A DNA stretch of 64,000 nt from Mycobacterium sp. EPa45 (GTDB lineage Bacteria > Actinomycetota > Actinomycetes > Mycobacteriales > Mycobacteriaceae). Every line of letters begins with the position of its first letter. Position 1 is the stretch's first letter. Positions 11,457 through 20,687 of this stretch are shown piece by piece. The stretch covers positions 4,216,001-4,280,000 of the forward strand of contig NZ_CP011773.1 in NCBI RefSeq assembly GCF_001021385.1. The letters run 5' to 3'. The notes under the pieces were generated by a model, which was given only the letters and a program-made list of their open reading frames with translations, searched no databases and had not been told where the DNA came from. The position numbers and the translations under genes were made by a program.

Positions 11457-11462
11457 AAATTA
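11457..11462 (-). promoter_or_regulatory. Predicted -10 box for leaderless MPTR gene
   Basis: On the minus strand this reads TAATTT, a TANNNT element, followed after 6 nt by the GTG start at 11450. No Shine-Dalgarno sequence is present, so a leaderless transcript is the simplest reading. The 108-bp gap to the divergent ribokinase gene holds both promoters. Confidence 0.45.
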
Positions 11463-11545
11463 ACACGGCTGCTAGTACTGACGTCGGCGACTTTTCAAGT
11501 TGCCCCAAAGATTTTGTCAACCGTTTGCGAGGGGAAGTAGCAAAC

Positions 11546-11551
11546 TAGCGT
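11546..11551 (+). promoter_or_regulatory. Predicted -10 box for leaderless ribokinase gene
   Basis: TAGCGT (TANNNT) lies 7 nt before GTG 11559. This decides the start in favour of GTG 11559 over the in-frame GTG at 11550, which overlaps the -10 box. Confidence 0.45.
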
Positions 11552-11558
11552 GGACGCC

Positions 11559-12410
11559 GTGACGCGGGTGTGTGTGGTGGGCAGCGTGAACGTCGATCAG
11601 GTGTTCCGGGTGAAGGCGCTGCCGCGGGCCGGGGAGACGATTCTGGGCTCGTCGGTGGCGACCGCACCGGGCGGGAAGGGCGGAAATCAGGCGGTGGCCG
11701 CCGCCCGCGCCGGAGCCAGTGTGCAGTTCGTCGGCGCGGTCGGCGCGGACTCGGCAGGCGCCGAATTGCGGGCTCACCTGATAGCGAACGATGTCGGCCT
11801 GGACGGTGTCGAGGAGCTGTCGTCCCCCAGCGGCAGCGCTGTGATCCTGGTCGACGACGACGGCGAGAACATGATCGTGGTGGCGCCCGGCGCCAACGGG
11901 CACCTGACGCTGAGTGCGGCCGCCCGCGGCGTCATCGCCGAGTGCGAGGTGCTGCTGGTCCAGCTGGAGGTGCCGATCGCGACGGCGGTGGCCGCCGCGC
12001 GTGAAGCTCATTCGGCCGGGGCGACCGTGATCATCAACGCCTCCCCCGTCAGCGCGGACCCGGCGCTGGCTGCGCTGGCCGATGTCACCGACGTCGTGAT
12101 CCTCAACGAGGCAGAGGAACCCCATTGGCATTGGCCCACAAGCCATCTCGTTGTGACTCGCGGACGTCGGGGGGCGACCTACCGCAGCTCGGACGGCGCC
12201 GTCGACATACCCAGTCCCGAGGTGGAGGCGATCGACACCACCGGCGCGGGCGATGTCTTCGCCGGTGTACTTGCCTCCTCCTGGCTGGCGGGCCCTGACC
12301 GCGCCCTTCGGCGGGCGTGTGCTGCGGGCGCGCTGGCGACCCTGATCCCGGGCGCCGGCGATTGCGCACCGCGCAGCGAGGCGATCGAGGATGTACTGAC
12401 CCAATACTGA
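11559..12410 (+). CDS. rbsK: Ribokinase (PfkB family)
   Basis: 283 aa from GTG 11559 (MTRVCVVGSVNVDQVF). PfkB-family sugar kinase: the N-terminal GSVNVD and PGGKGGNQAVAAARAG motif (PfkB signature 1, substrate binding) and the C-terminal DTTGAGDVFAGVL motif (signature 2, catalytic Asp and anion hole) are both present. Expected reaction: ATP-dependent phosphorylation of D-ribose to ribose 5-phosphate in the cytoplasm. It occupies the place of Rv2436 (rbsK) relative to nadE and proB, which supports the name. No ribose transporter is adjacent, so another pentose or nucleoside-derived sugar is possible. Confidence 0.85.
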   Translation: MTRVCVVGSVNVDQVFRVKALPRAGETILGSSVATAPGGKGGNQAVAAARAGASVQFVGAVGADSAGAELRAHLIANDVGLDGVEELSSPSGSAVILVDDDGENMIVVAPGANGHLTLSAAARGVIAECEVLLVQLEVPIATAVAAAREAHSAGATVIINASPVSADPALAALADVTDVVILNEAEEPHWHWPTSHLVVTRGRRGATYRSSDGAVDIPSPEVEAIDTTGAGDVFAGVLASSWLAGPDRALRRACAAGALATLIPGAGDCAPRSEAIEDVLTQY

Positions 12411-12430
12411 AGTCGTTACGGTTGCAGCGA

Positions 12431-12436
12431 TAGTGT
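12431..12436 (+). promoter_or_regulatory. Predicted -10 box for leaderless enoyl-CoA hydratase gene
   Basis: TAGTGT (TANNNT) is followed after 7 nt by ATG 12444. It overlaps the alternative in-frame GTG at 12435, arguing that ATG 12444 is the true start. It lies only 21 nt after the ribokinase stop. Confidence 0.45.
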
Positions 12437-12443
12437 GCACTCG

Positions 12444-13265
12444 ATGACACACAGCGACACTCCCAGACCGCCCGAGGGTGACTGGCTCGGCACCCCGTTC
12501 CTGAAGTTCAGCCGGGAAGGCGCCTTCGGCGTGTGCACCCTGGACCGGCCAGAGGCGCGCAACGCGATGACGCCGGCGATGTACTTCGGCATCAAGTACG
12601 CGGTCAACCACGTCGGGTCGGACCCGGACCTGGCCGGCCTGCTGATCACCGGCACCGGCGACGTGTTCGCACCCGGCGGCGACATGGGCGGCGGCGGGGC
12701 CGACAACTGGCTGACCTTCGGGGCCGCGCTCGGGATGGACGCGCTGCCCTTCGACACGCTGCGGCAGTCCGCCAAGCCGGTGGTGGCCGCCGTCAACGGC
12801 CTGTGCCAGGGCGGCGGACTGCAGATCGCACTGTGCGCCGACATGGCGGTGGTCAGTGATCGTGCAACGTTCCGCGTCCCCGAGCTCTACCGCGGCATTG
12901 CCGACACGTACTACAGCCAGATGCTCGCCCGGCTCATCGGCCCGGTCCGGACGCGCGATCTGATGTTCACCGGTCGGACGCTGAACGCCGAGGAGGCGCT
13001 GGATTGGGGCATGGTCGCCCGAGTGGTTCCGCACGACGAGCTGGCCGAGGCCGCGCGGGAGATCCTCGCCCAGTGCTGCCGCACCGCCCCGGAGGCGCGG
13101 TCGGTGGTGAAGTCGAGCATCGACAACTACCTCGGGCTCTATGACCGGATCGGGATGCAGCGCAGCCTCGGATCACCCGAGTCCATCGAGGGTTTCATGG
13201 CGTTCAAGGAACGACGCTCGCCGGACTGGGTTCATCCGGCTCTGCGCATCGACGGGAGGTTGTAG
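12444..13265 (+). CDS. Enoyl-CoA hydratase/isomerase family protein
   Basis: 273 aa crotonase-fold protein. The N-terminal CTLDRPEARNAMT, the oxyanion-hole FAPGGDMGGG loop and the AAVNGLCQGGGLQIALCADMAV signature segment are clear. The second half carries the VPELYRGIADTYYSQMLARLIG stretch where the catalytic acids of hydratases usually lie (Glu present). The likely reaction is hydration or isomerisation of an enoyl-CoA thioester in fatty-acid, sterol or amino-acid degradation; the substrate cannot be deduced. Mycobacteria carry many paralogues. It is convergent with nadE, 16 nt apart. The start was chosen from the TANNNT box. Confidence 0.85.
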   Translation: MTHSDTPRPPEGDWLGTPFLKFSREGAFGVCTLDRPEARNAMTPAMYFGIKYAVNHVGSDPDLAGLLITGTGDVFAPGGDMGGGGADNWLTFGAALGMDALPFDTLRQSAKPVVAAVNGLCQGGGLQIALCADMAVVSDRATFRVPELYRGIADTYYSQMLARLIGPVRTRDLMFTGRTLNAEEALDWGMVARVVPHDELAEAAREILAQCCRTAPEARSVVKSSIDNYLGLYDRIGMQRSLGSPESIEGFMAFKERRSPDWVHPALRIDGRL

Positions 13266-13284
13266 TGACCCGCGCCGCGGGTCA
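13266..13284. terminator. Short bidirectional hairpin between convergent genes
   Basis: TGACCCG-CGCCG-CGGGTCA forms a perfect 7-bp stem with a 5-nt loop exactly between the enoyl-CoA hydratase stop and the nadE stop. There is no U-tract, as is common in mycobacteria, so a terminator role is plausible but unproven. Confidence 0.4.
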
Positions 13285-15324
13285 GTCCTCGGGAATCTCC
13301 TGCTCGATTTCGGCCAGCCAGATCCGGGCCGACATGTCCGACGGAGCCCGCCAATCGCCGCGCGGCGACAGCGACCCGCCGTGGGATACCTTGGGCCCGT
13401 TCGGCAATGCCGAACGCTTGAACTGGCTGAACGAGTAGTACCGCTGGACGAAGACCCCCAGCCAGTGTCGAATCTCCTTCAGCGAGTAGGCCGGGCGCTT
13501 GCCTTCGGGGAAGCCCGTCGGCCAGCTGCCGCTGGTGGGATCGTTCCAGGCGTGCCAGGCCAGGAACGCGATTTTGGACGGCCGGAAGCCGTACCGCAAC
13601 ACGTGGAACAGTGAGAAGTCCTGCAGCGAGTACGGCCCCACCTTGGCTTCGCTGCTCTGGATTTCCTCGTCCTCACCGGTCGGCACCAGTTCGGGCGTGA
13701 TCTCGGTGTCGAGCACCGACTGCAGGATCTCGCCCACCTCGTCCTCGAACTGCCCGGACCAGATCACCCACCGGATCAGATGCTGGATAAGGGTTTTCGG
13801 CACACCGCCATTGACGTTGTAGTGCGACATCTGGTCGCCGACACCGTAGGTCGACCAGCCCAGGCCGAGCTCGGAGAGGTCACCGGTTCCCAGGACGATA
13901 CCGCCGCGCTGGTTGGCGATCCGGAACAGATAGTCGGTGCGTAGACCGGCCTGCACGTTCTCGAAGGTGACGTCGTACACCTTCTCACCGCGGGCGAAGG
14001 GGTGGCCGATCTCGGTCAGCATCAACTTGGCGGTGTCCCGGATGTCGAGTTCGGCGAACGTGACCCCCAAGGCCTCCGAGAGCTTGATTGCGTTGCTCTT
14101 GGTGCGGTCACCGGTAGCAAAGCCCGGCAGGGTGAAGGCCAGGATGTCACTGCGCGGCCGGCCTTCTCGGTCCATCGCGCGGGCGGCGACGATCAGGGCG
14201 TGCGTCGAGTCCAGGCCGCCGGACACACCGATCACGACCTTGGGATAGTTGAGCGCACGCAGTCGCTGTTCGAGGCCGGCGACCTGGATGTTGTAACCCT
14301 CGTAGCAATCCTGTTCCAGCCGAAGAGGATCGCTCGGCACGAACGGAAACCGCTCCACCTCCCGCTTCAACCCGATGTCACCCGCTGGCGGGTCGAGCTG
14401 AAAACCGATGCGCCGGAACGACTTCAGTCGGTCGTGATGGTGGCGTCGATTGTCGTCGAAGGTGCCCATCCGAAGGCGCTCGGAACGCAGCAGGTCCAGG
14501 TCGATGTCGGCGACCGAGCGCCGCTCACCCGTCGGGAACCGTTCGGATTCGGCCAGCAGGCGGCCGTTCTCGTAGATCATCGTCTGGCCGTCCCAGGCCA
14601 GGTCGGTGCTGGACTCACCCTCGCCGGCCGCGGCGTAGATGTAGGCCGCCAGGCAGCGCGCCGACGCCGAACGGGCCAGCAGCTTGCGGTCCTCGGCACG
14701 TCCGATCGTGATCGGACTTCCGGAGAGGTTGGCCAGCACCGTTGCACCCGCCAAGGCGGCGTCGGCACTCGGCGGAATCGGCACGAACATGTCCTCGCAG
14801 ATTTCGACGTGCAACACCAACCCCTGCACGTCGTCGGCGGCGAACAGCAGATCTGAACCGAAGGGCACGTCGGCACCCCCGATCCGGATCGTGCCGTGCA
14901 CGTCGTCACCGGCCGCAACCTGACGGCGTTCGTAGAACTCGCGGTAGTTCGGCAGGTAGGACTTGGGCACCACCCCGAGCACCGAACCGCGGTGGATGAC
15001 CACCGCGGTGTTGTAGATGCGATGCAGATACCGCAGCGGCGCACCGACCACGAACACACCGAACAGATCGGCCGACGCCGCGACGACGTCGAGCAAGGCG
15101 TCCTCGACGGCGTCCAGGAGGGAGTCCTGCAGGAGGATGTCTTCGATCGAGTAGCCCGAGAGCGTGAGCTCAGGGAACACCGTCACCGCAACGCTGTCGT
15201 CGTGGCTTTCCCGCGCGATCCGCAGCACCGACTCTGCATTGGCAGCAGGCTCCGCCAACACCGTGCGATGGGTGCAGGCAGCCACCCGCACGAACCCGTG
15301 CCGGTAGGCGGAGTAGAAATCCAT
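13282..15324 (-). CDS. nadE: Glutamine-dependent NAD(+) synthetase
   Basis: 680 aa, matching the ~679 aa mycobacterial two-domain enzyme. The N-terminal nitrilase-type glutaminase domain shows the Glu ([10 protein letters not shown], Glu52), Lys ([15 protein letters not shown]) and Cys ([12 protein letters not shown]) triad that hydrolyses glutamine. The C-terminal PP-loop synthetase domain shows [17 protein letters not shown] (ATP binding) and the [20 protein letters not shown] region. It amidates nicotinic acid adenine dinucleotide to NAD+. Start ATG 15324 ([11 protein letters not shown]) matches the family; the frame stays open far upstream antisense to the next gene, but that extension is not protein-like. 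Position corresponds to Rv2438c. Confidence 0.97.
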   Translation of the reverse strand: MDFYSAYRHGFVRVAACTHRTVLAEPAANAESVLRIARESHDDSVAVTVFPELTLSGYSIEDILLQDSLLDAVEDALLDVVAASADLFGVFVVGAPLRYLHRIYNTAVVIHRGSVLGVVPKSYLPNYREFYERRQVAAGDDVHGTIRIGGADVPFGSDLLFAADDVQGLVLHVEICEDMFVPIPPSADAALAGATVLANLSGSPITIGRAEDRKLLARSASARCLAAYIYAAAGEGESSTDLAWDGQTMIYENGRLLAESERFPTGERRSVADIDLDLLRSERLRMGTFDDNRRHHHDRLKSFRRIGFQLDPPAGDIGLKREVERFPFVPSDPLRLEQDCYEGYNIQVAGLEQRLRALNYPKVVIGVSGGLDSTHALIVAARAMDREGRPRSDILAFTLPGFATGDRTKSNAIKLSEALGVTFAELDIRDTAKLMLTEIGHPFARGEKVYDVTFENVQAGLRTDYLFRIANQRGGIVLGTGDLSELGLGWSTYGVGDQMSHYNVNGGVPKTLIQHLIRWVIWSGQFEDEVGEILQSVLDTEITPELVPTGEDEEIQSSEAKVGPYSLQDFSLFHVLRYGFRPSKIAFLAWHAWNDPTSGSWPTGFPEGKRPAYSLKEIRHWLGVFVQRYYSFSQFKRSALPNGPKVSHGGSLSPRGDWRAPSDMSARIWLAEIEQEIPED

Positions 15325-15423
15325 GGCCCCATTGTTGCCCGTCATCGCGGCCCCGGAAACGATAACCACCCCTTCCGCGTCGTCAGGCGTGTCTTCGGCC
15401 CCGGAACGGGTAATCGGCCTGCC

Positions 15424-15963
<540 letters not shown>

Positions 15964-16152
15964 CGCCATGCGCTGACCGGCCAGCACATCATCGGTGATC
16001 TGGATCACATCACCAGTCGTGTTGTGGTGCAAGGCCTTACCTGCGATGCGCACCGTTTTCGAGTAGTGCTCTACCCGCTCGGATCCGTGGCTGGGGTCGT
16101 ACGTTCCCCATAGGGGCCGGAATTCGCCGGCCGAGCAGATCGGGGGATCGAA

Positions 16153-16404
16153 ATGTCCATACACGCACCTATTCGTCCGCAGCATCGAGTCGTCGACACC
16201 CGGCCGACCGTGCTGATCGCCGCGCACGACGCCGAGATGCTGACGGCGGCCACCGTCGCTCCCGCGGCCAAGGCGAGCATGGTCTCGCGATGGATTGCGG
16301 CTCACCGGGCGGCGCACGAGGCTCGAATCAACCACCAGCGGCTCATCGTCCACTACGACTTCCTGGAGCACTCCGCAATGGCTCGGGCGATGGAACACCT
16401 GTGA
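16153..16404 (+). CDS. Small hypothetical protein
   Basis: 83 aa from ATG 16153, preceded by a GGGGGAT purine run about 6 nt upstream that can act as a ribosome binding site. The product is rich in Ala, His and Arg (AHRAAHEARINHQ), has no signal peptide, membrane segment or recognisable motif. It ends 67 nt before the sirtuin start on the same strand. The 189 nt between the isochorismatase gene and this start show no other gene I can support. It may be a genuine small gene or a chance frame; nothing beyond length and the ribosome binding site supports it. Confidence 0.35.
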   Translation: MSIHAPIRPQHRVVDTRPTVLIAAHDAEMLTAATVAPAAKASMVSRWIAAHRAAHEARINHQRLIVHYDFLEHSAMARAMEHL

Positions 16405-16458
16405 GCGCAGTTCGTTCACGGCGTACTGAGCCAGCTCACCAGCGTCGGTGCGCCCGCC

Positions 16459-16464
16459 TACTCT
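16459..16464 (+). promoter_or_regulatory. Predicted -10 box for leaderless sirtuin gene
   Basis: TACTCT (TANNNT) is followed after 7 nt by GTG 16472. This supports GTG 16472 over the upstream in-frame GTG 16448. The intervening GGAG could alternatively act as a ribosome binding site for the same start. Confidence 0.4.
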
Positions 16465-16471
16465 GGAGATT

Positions 16472-17308
16472 GTGGAAAGCCCCGAACTCGTCGCGCTGTT
16501 GACGGGCCGGCGCCTCGCGGTGCTCACCGGTGCCGGGATCTCCACCGACTCGGGCATACCCGACTATCGCGGCCCCGATTCACCGCCGGCCAACCCGATG
16601 ACGATTCGCCAGTTCACCTCGAGTCGCGCGTTCCGGCAGCGTTACTGGGCACGCAACCATCTGGGCTGGCGGCACATGGCGCAGACGCTGCCCAACGCCG
16701 GGCACAGGGCGCTGGCTCACCTGGAGCGCACCGGCGTCGTCAGCGGCATCATCACCCAGAACGTCGACCTGCTGCACACCAAGGCCGGCAGCCGCAACGT
16801 CATCAATCTGCACGGCACCTACGCGCAGGTGGTGTGCCTGGGCTGCGGGTACACGATGTCGCGCGCGGCGCTGGCCGATGAACTCGAGGCGGCCAACCCG
16901 GGATTTGCCGAGCGCGCCGAGCGGCTCGGCGGCATCGCCGTGGCGCCGGACGCGGACGCCGTGGTCACCGACACCGAATCGTTCCGCTTCATCGACTGCC
17001 CGGCGTGCGCAGGCATGCTCAAGCCCGACATCGTGTACTTCGGTGAGAGTGTGCGCAAAGACATTGTCGACCAAGCCTATTCACTGGTCGACGAGTCGGA
17101 TGCGCTGCTGGTGGCCGGCTCCTCGCTGACCGTGTTCTCCGGATATCGGTTCGTGCGACACGCCGCCGCCCTGGGCATGCCCATCGCGATCATCAACCGC
17201 GGCAGCACCCGCGGTGACAACCTCGCCACGGTCACCGTGGACAGCGGATGTTCACCGATGCTGGCGCTGCTCGCCGACGAACTGTCCGGCCTGACCTCCG
17301 CGAGCTAG
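16472..17308 (+). CDS. Sir2-family NAD-dependent protein deacylase (SIRT4-like class)
   Basis: 278 aa. All sirtuin landmarks are present: [18 protein letters not shown] (NAD-binding loop), TQNVDLLH, the catalytic His in NLHGTYAQV, a zinc ribbon with two Cys pairs (CLGC and CPAC) and KPDIVYFGE. The DSGIPDYRG form and the zinc-ribbon spacing resemble the SIRT4-like bacterial class. It removes acyl groups from lysine using NAD+, releasing nicotinamide and O-acyl-ADP-ribose. It is convergent with proB; the two stop codons overlap in the palindrome CTAG at 17305-17308. An in-frame GTG at 16448 would add eight residues. Confidence 0.9.
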   Translation: MESPELVALLTGRRLAVLTGAGISTDSGIPDYRGPDSPPANPMTIRQFTSSRAFRQRYWARNHLGWRHMAQTLPNAGHRALAHLERTGVVSGIITQNVDLLHTKAGSRNVINLHGTYAQVVCLGCGYTMSRAALADELEAANPGFAERAERLGGIAVAPDADAVVTDTESFRFIDCPACAGMLKPDIVYFGESVRKDIVDQAYSLVDESDALLVAGSSLTVFSGYRFVRHAAALGMPIAIINRGSTRGDNLATVTVDSGCSPMLALLADELSGLTSAS

Positions 17309-18405
17309 ACGGCGACGAGGTCGTCGGCGTGCACCGCGGGACGGCGCATCTCGGCAGGCAGGTCCGACGTCGACCGGCCGATCATCGTCGTCAGCTCGGC
17401 GGCGTCGTAGGCCACCACCCCGCGGGCGACCATTTCCCCGTCCGGGTCACGCAGTTCGACGACATCGCCGCCGAAGAATCGGCCCGACACTCCGGTGATC
17501 CCCGCCGCCAGCAGTGAGCGCCGCTGCTTGACCACCGCGCGCACCGCGCCGACGTCCAGCGTCAGGGCGCCGGACACTTCGGCGGCGTACCGGACCCAGA
17601 AGCGCCGCGCCGACATCCGATCGGGCCGCGGCGTGAACACGGTGCCCACCGATGCATCGGTCAGCGCGGCCGCGGCGTCGGCAGCCCCCGCCAGGAGCAC
17701 CGGAACCCCGGCGTCGGCGGCCAGCAGCGCCGAGGACAGCTTTGAGCGCATCCCGCCAGTGCCCAGCCGGCTGCCCTCACCGGCGACCACTCCATCGAGG
17801 TCGTCGGGCCCGGCCACCTCGGGGATGAACCGGGCGTCGGCCTTGCGCGGGTCGGCGTCGTACAGCCCGTCGATGTCGGACAGCAGAATCAGCGCGTCGG
17901 CGCCGACGAGGTGGGCCACCAGCGCCGAGAGCCGATCGTTGTCGCCGAAGCGAATCTCGTTGGTGGCCACGGTGTCGTTCTCGTTGACGATCGCCACCGC
18001 ATGCAGCGACCGCAACCGGTCCAGCGTGCGCTGGGCGTTGGTGTGCTGGACCCGCATCGAGATGTCGTGCGCCGTCAGCAGCACCTGGCCGACCGTCCGG
18101 TCGTAGCGGGCGAAGGCCGCGCTCCACGCATTGACCAACGCCACCTGCCCGACACTGGCCGCGGCCTGCTTGGTCGCCAGATCGGTTGGGCGCCGGTTCA
18201 GCCCGAGTGGCTCGATGCCGGCCGCGATCGCGCCCGAGGACACGATCACGACGTCGGAGCCGGCCTTCATCCGCGCCTCGATCGCCTCGACCAGCTTCGC
18301 CAGCCGGCCGGCGTCGAACAACCCGGATTTCGTGGTCAGTGCCGTGGTGCCGATCTTGACGACGACGCTGCGCGCAGCGCGCACGGCGTCGCGGTACTCG
18401 CTCAC
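17305..18405 (-). CDS. proB: Glutamate 5-kinase
   Basis: 366 aa from GTG 18405 ([20 protein letters not shown]). Amino-acid kinase domain with [21 protein letters not shown] and [24 protein letters not shown] motifs, followed by a C-terminal PUA domain (~280-360; [19 protein letters not shown]). It phosphorylates glutamate at the gamma carboxyl, the first and feedback-controlled step of proline synthesis. The GTG start overlaps the obg stop as GTGA (18402-18405), so translational coupling is expected. The frame is open further upstream over obg, but that extension is antisense-type noise in another frame of obg. Confidence 0.95.
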   Translation of the reverse strand: MSEYRDAVRAARSVVVKIGTTALTTKSGLFDAGRLAKLVEAIEARMKAGSDVVIVSSGAIAAGIEPLGLNRRPTDLATKQAAASVGQVALVNAWSAAFARYDRTVGQVLLTAHDISMRVQHTNAQRTLDRLRSLHAVAIVNENDTVATNEIRFGDNDRLSALVAHLVGADALILLSDIDGLYDADPRKADARFIPEVAGPDDLDGVVAGEGSRLGTGGMRSKLSSALLAADAGVPVLLAGAADAAAALTDASVGTVFTPRPDRMSARRFWVRYAAEVSGALTLDVGAVRAVVKQRRSLLAAGITGVSGRFFGGDVVELRDPDGEMVARGVVAYDAAELTTMIGRSTSDLPAEMRRPAVHADDLVAV

Positions 18406-19850
18406 GTTTCGTCCTCGTGCTCCCGGCGGTGGCGGCGGGCCTCCTTGCGCTCGGCCGCCCCGATCCGGTCGTTCTGCTCCAGCCGGGCGTCGGTGCCGCG
18501 TCCGGTCGGCGTGACGTCGACACCTGCCGGGGTCTGCGGCTCCCAGTCGAAGGTCATGTCGCCGATGGTGACGGCGCAGCCGGGTTTGGCACCGAGCTTG
18601 AGCAACTGATCCTCCACGCCGAGCCGGGCCAGCCGGTCGCCCAGATAGCCGACAGCTTCGTCGTTGTCGAAGTTGGTCTGCGCGATCCAGCGTTCCGGCC
18701 GGACGCCGCGCACCACGAAGCCACCGGGGTTGTGCGGATCGGCCTCGACGGTGAACCCGGTCTGGTCGACCGGGACCGGCCGGATCACCGGGCGGCGAGG
18801 CACCACCTCGGGCAGAGCCGCCTGGTAGGCCGCCACCATGTCCCACAGCGCGAAAGTCAACTCGCGCAAGCCTTCCCGGCTCACGGTCGACACCTCGAAC
18901 ACCGGCCAGCCGCGCGCCTCGATATCGGGGCGTACGAAGTCGGCCAGCTCTCTGGCTTCGGGGACATCGATCTTGTTGAGCACCACCGCCCGCGGCCGGT
19001 CGGCCAGGTCGCCCAACGTCGTATCGCCTTGCAGCGTGGGGCGATACGCGGCCAGTTCGGCTTCCAGCGCGTCGATGTCGGAGATCGGATCGCGGCCCGG
19101 TTCCAAGGTGGCACAGTCGACCACATGCACAAGTAGTGCGCAGCGTTCGATGTGACGAAGGAAGTCCAGACCGAGACCGCGACCTTCCGACGCGCCGGGG
19201 ATCAAACCGGGGACGTCGGCGACGGTGAACGTGTGGTCGCCCGCCGACACGACGCCGAGATTGGGCACCAGCGTGGTGAACGGATAGTCCGCGATCTTGG
19301 GTTTGGCCGCCGAGATCACCGATACGAGTGAGGATTTGCCGGCCGACGGGAACCCGATCAGACCGACGTCGGCGACGGTCTTGAGTTCCAGGGTGAGCTC
19401 GCGTTCCTCACCCTTCTCGCCGAGCAGCGCGAACCCCGGAGCCTTGCGGGCCCGCGACGCCAACGCAGCGTTGCCCAGACCGCCGCGACCGCCCTCGGCG
19501 GCGACGAAACGAGTGCCTGCGCCGACCAGGTCGGCGAGCAGACGGCCATTGGCGTCGAGCACGACGGTGCCGTCAGGCACCTTCACCTCGAGATCGGACC
19601 CGTTGGCGCCTTCGCGGTTGCTGCCCATGCCCTGCGTGCCGGACGGCGCCGCGACGTGCGGATGGAAATGGAAGTCCAGCAGGGTGTGCACCTGCGGGTC
19701 GACGACGAGGATGACGCTGCCGCCGCGCCCGCCGTTACCGCCGTCGGGCCCGCCGAGGGGCTTGAACTTCTCCCGGTGGACCGAGGCGCAGCCGTGCCCA
19801 CCGCTGCCCGCGCGGGCGTGGATGACGACGCGGTCGACGAAACGGGGCAT
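18402..19850 (-). CDS. obg: Obg/CgtA GTPase
   Basis: 482 aa. The glycine-rich Obg fold fills residues 1-160 ([17 protein letters not shown]), followed by the GTPase domain with P-loop GFPSAGKSS (166-174), switch II DVPGLI and NKID (G4), and a C-terminal OCT domain (~340-430) with an actinobacterial charged tail ([16 protein letters not shown]). It binds the 50S ribosomal subunit and links ribosome maturation to the stringent response. Order rpmA-obg-proB is conserved in mycobacteria. It begins with ATG 19850, 86 nt after rpmA; a strong hairpin sits in that gap. Confidence 0.96.
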   Translation of the reverse strand: MPRFVDRVVIHARAGSGGHGCASVHREKFKPLGGPDGGNGGRGGSVILVVDPQVHTLLDFHFHPHVAAPSGTQGMGSNREGANGSDLEVKVPDGTVVLDANGRLLADLVGAGTRFVAAEGGRGGLGNAALASRARKAPGFALLGEKGEERELTLELKTVADVGLIGFPSAGKSSLVSVISAAKPKIADYPFTTLVPNLGVVSAGDHTFTVADVPGLIPGASEGRGLGLDFLRHIERCALLVHVVDCATLEPGRDPISDIDALEAELAAYRPTLQGDTTLGDLADRPRAVVLNKIDVPEARELADFVRPDIEARGWPVFEVSTVSREGLRELTFALWDMVAAYQAALPEVVPRRPVIRPVPVDQTGFTVEADPHNPGGFVVRGVRPERWIAQTNFDNDEAVGYLGDRLARLGVEDQLLKLGAKPGCAVTIGDMTFDWEPQTPAGVDVTPTGRGTDARLEQNDRIGAAERKEARRHRREHEDET

Positions 19851-19873
19851 CGGAGCGTCCTTTCAATCGTCGG

Positions 19874-19923
19874 GTGTGAACCTGGTGCGAGTTATGGGTC
19901 TCGAGCTCGCAGTGGGTTCACAC
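19874..19923 (-). other. Long inverted repeat (RNA hairpin) between rpmA and obg
   Basis: GTGTGAACC (19874-19882) pairs perfectly with GGTTCACAC (19915-19923), extendable outward by three pairs including one G-U. An inner TGCGAG/CTCGCA pair (19886-19891, 19906-19911) continues the stem. It occupies most of the 86-nt gap, so the mRNA between rpmA and obg would fold strongly. It could be an attenuator, a processing site that sets the L27:Obg ratio, or a degenerate repeat element. Confidence 0.6.
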
Positions 19924-19936
19924 TCGCGATGCAGAC

Positions 19937-20200
19937 CTACTCCGGTCGCGCGGCGCGAACGATGTTGACGGTCTTGCGACCGCGCTTGACGCCGAACTCC
20001 ACGAGGCCCGGGGCCGTCGCGAACAGGGTGTCGTCACCGCCGCGACCGACGTTCACGCCGGGGTGGAAGTGGGTGCCACGCTGGCGGACGAGGATCTCGC
20101 CGGCCTTGACGAGCTGGCCGCCGAAGCGCTTGACGCCGAGCCGCTGGGCGTTGGAATCGCGACCGTTGCGTGAGCTGGAAGCGCCCTTCTTGTGTGCCAT
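19937..20200 (-). CDS. rpmA: 50S ribosomal protein L27
   Basis: 87 aa with the family N-terminus [20 protein letters not shown] and the [21 protein letters not shown] core. L27 sits at the peptidyl-transferase centre of the 50S subunit, its N-terminal tail reaching toward the tRNAs. There is no N-terminal cleavable extension of the Firmicute kind. It follows rplU by 19 nt in the standard rplU-rpmA-obg order and is surely co-transcribed with it. Confidence 0.98.
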   Translation of the reverse strand: MAHKKGASSSRNGRDSNAQRLGVKRFGGQLVKAGEILVRQRGTHFHPGVNVGRGGDDTLFATAPGLVEFGVKRGRKTVNIVRAARPE

Positions 20201-20219
20201 GTCAGTTCGCTCCCTCTAG

Positions 20220-20531
20220 CTACTTGATTCCGGTGACCTTGAGCACGGTCACCGGCTGACGGTGACCCTGCCGCTTGTGGTAGCCGGTCTTGTTCTTGAA
20301 CTTGTGGATGCGGATCTTCGGGCCCTTGATGTGCTCGAGCACCTCACCGGTGACCGCGACCTTCTCCAGGTCCTTGGCGTCACTGGTGACCTTCGCGCCG
20401 TCGACGACGAGCGCGACAGGCAGGGAAACGGAGCCGCCGGCCTCGACCTCGAGCTTCTCGACCTTGACTATGTCTCCGACGGCGACCTTGTACTGCTTGC
20501 CACCGGTCTTGACGATTGCGTACGTCGCCAT
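20220..20531 (-). CDS. rplU: 50S ribosomal protein L21
   Basis: 103 aa from ATG 20531 ([16 protein letters not shown]), the standard L21 start; the frame is open further upstream but that part lies in the leader. The [20 protein letters not shown] segment is the conserved rRNA-binding signature near the C-terminus. It binds 23S rRNA in the 50S subunit. First gene of the rplU-rpmA-(obg-proB) group, downstream of rne on the same strand after 156 nt. Confidence 0.98.
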   Translation of the reverse strand: MATYAIVKTGGKQYKVAVGDIVKVEKLEVEAGGSVSLPVALVVDGAKVTSDAKDLEKVAVTGEVLEHIKGPKIRIHKFKNKTGYHKRQGHRQPVTVLKVTGIK

Positions 20532-20687
20532 CGTGTCCTCTGCCTTGCTCTGCGGGCGCGCGCTAACCGAAGCTGCGTGCGCGGGTCTTGGGGTGCGGGA
20601 TCTTGAGCCCGCTGCCACCGGCGACGGACGCCTGGCGACAACTGGTCAAGGGTACGTGACCAGCACCGGGAGGGTCAAACCGCCACT
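20532..20687 (-). promoter_or_regulatory. Intergenic leader of rplU-rpmA operon
   Basis: 156 nt between rne and rplU with no coding potential. It should hold the ribosomal-protein promoter and leader, as L21 operons often have a structured leader. I could not identify a specific L21 leader fold or a clean -10/-35 pair by eye. Confidence 0.3.
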
